A stretch of 64,000 bases of DNA from Ambrosia x helenae (taxonomy: Eukaryota; Streptophyta; Magnoliopsida; Asterales; Asteraceae). A model generated the notes under the pieces. It did no database searches. It saw only the letters and a program-made list of their open reading frames with translations, and had not been told where the DNA came from. Positions 59,901-64,000 of this stretch are shown here, piece by piece. The translations under genes and the position numbers were made by a program. The stretch's first letter is position 1; every line of letters begins with the position of its first letter. The stretch is taken from the NCBI GenBank assembly GCA_030844895.1, contig CM061233.1, positions 48,141,937 through 48,205,936 of the forward strand, in the 5' to 3' direction.

Positions 59901-61373
59901 TGTAACACCCCAACCGATGGTGGAAACATCGAGGTGTCACGTATGAAATTTTGTTCAGTAGCTCATGGTAAAACATATGTTTACATAATCCTTTATTACA
60001 ATAGTGAATTACATTAAATGACTTGAATGAAATCTAATACATCAAATTGCCAAACAAAAGCATAAACTTCAGATTGTCCCCTCATGCTAGCTCTAGACTT
60101 CAAGCATCGTTATTTCCTGTTGAGTTTGAAAAAATAGGGGGGGTCAACTAGAAGTTGGTGAGAATACATAAGCCATGTCAAGCAATTAAGTTTAAGAATA
60201 AAAGTTTAGCAATTCATATGTCTATCGTAAGTTTAAGTCTACATGAATAAACATGAAGTGTTGAATGCACTTAATCAAACCTCCGACTAGTTTAGGTCCA
60301 TCCCGTCATCCACGGTTCACCTTAATATTATGTTGGAACGATAACAATCACCTGCGCTCCCCATAAAAGATGGTCAACGAATCTACGTGGGATTGTCAAT
60401 CCAATAGATCTATTATTGAGTATCGTCGGCTTGGCCATAGCTAATGATTATGTATTGTTGAAACGAGTCTAACTGTTGTTGTTGTCTAAATCATGAGGCA
60501 TTAAAGTTTACAACTAGACATGTATGTAGAATTGCTTAAGTATAATGTTGCAAGTATAAAGAATTGCATAAACATGGTTACGTAAACTCACATTGGCTAA
60601 GGTGAATTATCCTCTAAGTGTTGTGAATGTATGCGAGGTGAATCCCAAAGACTCAACAACGTAGCTAGTCCAAATTGAAGAAATAAAAAAAACGAAAAAG
60701 AAAGAATATCAAGCTTCCAATTCGCCAATTACAAGAGCTTATAATCAAAGCTTCAATTGTAGAAGTAATAGACTATAGAAGAAAGGTATGAGGGAAAGTT
60801 TAATCGGATTGAAACAATCAATTTAGAGGTGCCAAGTATAATGGTCATAGGTGGGTTTTTATACTAGTTTTGGATTCAATTAGCCATTAAAATTGGTCAA
60901 CACCATAAAGTAAGGTTTTATGATGAATTAACTATTTAACTAAGACTTTGACTGTTTGACTAAGACATTGACTCAAAGAATTATGTTGCCAAGACTTTGA
61001 CTCTTGACTCAAGGCTTTGATATATATATATATTTATTTATTTATTTATTTTGAAACGAATTTATATCTTCCTTGTTTGAGATTATAAATGTAATTGGGA
61101 AAATGATTAGCTTTAAATAAGAAATAAAAAAAATCGTTAGTTTGAATTAGAAAATAAAAACACCGTCTTATAAAATGATGATTTTATAAATAAAATTAGG
61201 ATAGGACATATGTCATGATTGAAGATTTTTTTTTTTAAGTATAATGATAAAAGGAACTTAGAAAAATTGAGTGCACGGATAAAGTTAAGAATACTTAGAA
61301 ATAAATTAGACTTTATATCATGGATCGAGAAATACTTTAATGCAAAATAAATGGGAAAATTCGTGAGGTTACA
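59901..61373 (-). repeat. 5' LTR of element F
   Basis: It is about 2-3% different from 56078-57585 by eye, with a shorter (TA)n run at 61020. It abuts CAATT and host ORF3. Confidence 0.9.
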
Positions 61374-61378
61374 CAATT

Positions 61379-62854
61379 GCTGTGCATTTATGGGAGATTT
61401 GAAGAAACACCAAGAATTCACTGGCATTGTAGATTTCTTGAAGAGAAGCCGTGTGATAGTGGCCCTTGCTACCCCCGCCATCATTTATAAAGATCATCAA
61501 CAAGAGTTCTGGAAGAATGCTAAGATGGATTACCGGAACAATGAATCTGCTGTTGTAAGTACGATTCAGGGGGAGCTCGTGATTGTTTCTGAAGATGATA
61601 TAAGAGAGGCACTGAAGCTACAAGATAAGAAGACAGATCCAAGAGAACTATCATGGATTGAACAGAGCAAGTGCTTCCTACGAATGAAGTACAATGGACC
61701 GATTACTGATGGTTCATTACACAATGGGAAGCTATGCCCTCAGTTCAAGTATCTCGCTCATGTCATGTTACATGTGTTTGGATCAGTGAGTGGAGGGTAT
61801 GATGTTATGAGGAAGAGTATTAGCTCTTTGATGGTTGCCCTTATCTTGAACAAGCCATTCAATGTATCTGGTATGATACATGAACATATGCTGGAACCAC
61901 TCAGAGGGTTGAAGAACAAGAAGTTTTTGCTATATCTTAGATTCCTGCAAATGATATTTGATAAGAAGCATAAGAAGTTGAGAAGAGATCCTACAAAGAT
62001 TGTTGTACAGGATCACATGAATCTGAACACGCTTGTTAGAATGAAGGGTTATAAGGGTGTACCATTGAATGAAAGACCACCATACAAGAACCTGTTTGGT
62101 CATCTGATTAACCCAGGATATGTAGATCCAGGATAGAATAAAGCTAGGCATGATAACAGTGACTCTGATGAAGACAATCCTTTATGTCCTGTTAATCCTG
62201 ATGCTAAGAGAAAGCGACAAGTAGTGAATGTCAGGTGCTACAGTGAACAACAATCTGGTTGGTTACTTTGCAGATAGAATGTCTAGAGAGAGCAGGACAA
62301 AATGGGACATGTTTACCCCACAATATCCTAAAAGAATAGTGCATAAGAAGGAGAAGGATGACATTACGGGGATGACCAAGGTGACTTTAAAGTATAAACC
62401 ACCAAAAGTGTTGAAGCAGATTCCCCAACAATTTTCTAAGGATTTTATGTGGTGGTATTACGATTGGAAGACTGCAGAGGCTATTATCGTTCTGAAAGAT
62501 GGTTTGAAGGATTTCAAGAAGATTCATATCTTTGACCCCATGTGGTTAATCAACTGCTCACATGAAGATATCATCATGCTTTATTATAATCCGATCTATT
62601 GTGAAGCAAAAGATAGTGAATATGCAAGCAAATACCAACGTGTGATATTCTTATGCTTTGAATGGGATGTGAATGCTGGGTATGACTTCGACAAGAAACT
62701 GGGGAAGTTTGTAAAGGTTCAGAATGTTGAAAAGAAAAAGCCGAAACAAACTCATGAACCAGTTATGACTAAAGTACAAAAGACTTTATTGCGTATCAAA
62801 TTGATGAACAGGACGATGGACGAAGAGCGTAGACACAAGCAATCCAAGCAATAG
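61379..62854 (+). pseudogene. ORF3 of host element, remainder
   Basis: 61379-62136 is the N-terminal module (FTGIVDFLKRSRVIVALATP, DPRELSWIEQSKCFLRMKY, GSVSGGYDVMRKSISSLMV), about 60-70% identical to A by eye, with TAG at 62134-62136. After a short stretch reading RKRQVVN (62207-62227) the frame jumps to the C-terminal module (62230-62854; WWYYDWKTAEAIIVLKDG, FDPMWLINCSHEDIIMLYYN). The acidic coiled-coil-like centre of A, about 2 kb, is missing. TAG (62852-62854) abuts the PPT. Confidence 0.85.
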
Positions 62855-62866
62855 TCGAGGGGGAGT
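62855..62866 (+). other. Polypurine tract of host element
   Basis: TCGAGGGGGAGT directly follows the ORF3 stop and lies one base before the LTR. Same as in element A. Confidence 0.9.
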
Positions 62867-62867
62867 T

Positions 62868-63306
62868 TGTAGATGCACATATTGCGACTAATGCTATTGG
62901 ATTGCGAATTACAAAGTGTTTTGTTTCTGGTCGAATGGTCGAAGGTAGGATTCAAGACGGTCGAAGGTGCACTGGGAGGTCGAATGTAGTTATGTTTATG
63001 TATATGTCCAGATTCGCCCGGTTACAATGGTCGAACCTGCACATTCGACCAAGTCATTTGGGCGAATGTGCAGGTCTATATAAGGCAATCTGAATTTTTG
63101 AATGTTAACTTTTGGTCATTTGTTTTCCCTCTCAGTGTGTGTTTCTCCCTAGGGTTATTATTGAGTCTGTAACCAAGTTTTATCATTATAAACAATGTTT
63201 TGAAGTGTAATTGATTATCTAAATGAATGAAATGATTATGTTTATGATGATTTCTGCGTTGAGTCATGCATTGTGTTACATGAGATTGTGGTGATCCATA
63301 AGGGCA
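62868..63306 (+). repeat. 3' LTR of host element
   Basis: It starts TGTAGATGC like the LTR of A read in its own sense. GGGCGAATGTGCAGG precedes TATATAA (63077-63083). It aligns loosely with the partial 5' LTR to about GATCCATAAGGGCA, so the end at 63306 is approximate. No TSD identified. Confidence 0.65.
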
Positions 63307-63690
63307 TTTTATGGATCTGATGCATTTGTAAATATAGACCATAATCATATGCTATATTCGACCATTCAAAAGGGTCGAATGTGGAAATTAAATGGGCGAA
63401 GGTAGATTTATGATTATGGACTATAAATAGCAATCTCATGTGTTGGTTTTCATTTGTAGATTTGAGTTTGTGCTTTGAATGCTCTCAAGGGGGAGGTCAT
63501 GCCCGACCTCCCCCGGCCCCGAGATAGATGTTTATCCTACTGATGACAGTGTCTGTAACCGTTTCTGAATTAATATGAATCTGTGATGACTTTGTTATCG
63601 TATGTTTCTGTCTCGTCTCGAATCTCCCGTCTGAAACCGAGTTGTTTTCGCTTAATCGATCCGTGGATTCGGTTTTTAACCGGATTCTCA
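63307..63690 (+). repeat. Part of a 5' LTR of a further SIRE-like element
   Basis: It has its own GGTCGAATGTGG/GGGCGAAGG words (63355-63410), TATA box CTATAAATAG (63421-63430), and ends ATTCTCA two bases before a PBS. A second TATA box and a different LTR end argue that it is not the host element's LTR. Its start is not resolved. Confidence 0.6.
63489..63514 (+). other. Perfect 10-bp hairpin in the transcribed part of the last LTR
   Basis: GGGGGAGGTC, loop ATGCCC, GACCTCCCCC, about 60 bp downstream of the TATA box. Confidence 0.8.
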
Positions 63691-63692
63691 AC

Positions 63693-64000
63693 TGGTATCA
63701 GAGCTATGGTACCGATTTGAACGATCTAATAGTCGTTTGAATCAATCACAGCTTGTTTTCATGATTTCAGACGTTAAAATTCAGTTTTTGATTAAAAGGT
63801 TGAAACCCTAGAAACCTTAGATTCTTAATTAAACCCAAAATCATGTGATTTCACCATGTTTTTGTGAATTCAAGGGTTAGTTTTTCATTTCCGCACCTTT
63901 CTGTACAAGTTTCATCATCAAATTCGAACAATCAGAGTGTTTATGGGCTGATTTGCAGAAAATATTGAAGAAGAACACGTTTTCTGCAAACGGTTGAATG
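63693..64000 (+). other. PBS and leader of the further SIRE-like element
   Basis: TGGTATCAGAGC at 63693-63704, then leader sequence to the window end. No gene is reached. Confidence 0.8.

Larger units (their letters stand above)
56078..61373 (-). mobile_element. Element F: non-coding LARD-like element, same family as C
   Basis: LTRs 56078-57585 (1,508 bp) and 59901-61373 (1,473 bp); TSD CAATT (56073-56077 and 61374-61378); PBS on minus at 59897-59885; PPT at 57586-57599. Internal 57586-59900 has no ORF of note and shares leader, AT-rich core and repeat array with C in reverse orientation. It splits host ORF3. Confidence 0.9.
7645..63306 (+). mobile_element. Host SIRE-like Ty1/copia element, split by five insertions
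   Basis: Partial 5' LTR, PBS, leader, gag, PR, INT, RT, RNase H, spacer, ORF3, PPT and 3' LTR occur in the right order on the plus strand, interrupted at 8150/23338 (A), 24315/36828 (B), 39059/46981 (C), 49943/52768 (E) and 56077/61379 (F). Four of the five insertions are flanked by 5-bp duplications, and the reading frame or leader resumes across each. The uninterrupted element would be about 12 kb, a normal SIRE/Maximus size. It has many stops, so it is an old copy. Confidence 0.9.

Overview
The window looks like intergenic heterochromatin from a dicot plant. Every stretch I can interpret belongs to an LTR retrotransposon or something nested in one, and I found no host gene, rRNA or functional tRNA gene. 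The mix of SIRE-type Ty1/copia elements with an extra third ORF, Tekay/Del-like gypsy elements reduced to gag or to nothing, and a Tat-type gypsy element suggests Asteraceae. That placement is recall of family features and has not been checked.

Layout. (1) 1-~7645, minus: a decayed Tat-lineage Ty3/gypsy element (gag, PR, RT, RNase H, second RNase H, INT) with its 5' LTR at 6622-~7645; its 3' LTR lies left of the window. (2) ~7645-~63306, plus: one SIRE-like copia element ('host element') of about 12 kb, blown up to about 55 kb by insertions. Its pieces are partial 5' LTR and leader 7645-8150 and 23338-23767; gag 23768-24315, 36828-39059 and 46981-48080; PR-INT 48102-49943; RT-RNase H 52768-53739; spacer to 55977; ORF3 55978-56077 and 61379-62854; PPT and 3' LTR 62855-~63306. 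(3) Insertions in it: A, 8151-23332, minus, a complete related SIRE-type element (516-bp LTRs, TSD CTCTC); B, 24316-36822, minus, a tandem LTR-gag-LTR-gag-LTR gypsy derivative (TSD TGTAC) whose middle LTR carries a MITE; C, 39060-46975, plus, a non-coding LARD-like element (TSD ATGTA), itself hit by solo LTR D, 39105-41877 (TSD ATTGG); E, 49944-52767, an LTR-like block that replaces about 0.5 kb of RT without a TSD; F, 56078-61373, minus, a second LARD of the C family (TSD CAATT). (4) ~63307-64000: the start of another SIRE-like copy running off the window.

How the parts relate. Removing each insertion with one TSD copy rejoins the interrupted host ORF at every junction except E. A and the host element are two members of one SIRE sub-lineage, and comparing them shows what is conserved: a long Gag with two distant zinc knuckles, pol, an approximately 2.3-kb non-coding spacer with near-identical blocks, and a third ORF ending directly at the PPT. 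B, C and F share primer-binding site, leader, a 30-bp repeat array and PPT but differ in the middle (gag versus AT-rich non-coding DNA), as expected of non-autonomous elements using shared cis signals.

All repeat counts, divergences and alignments were made by eye and are approximate.
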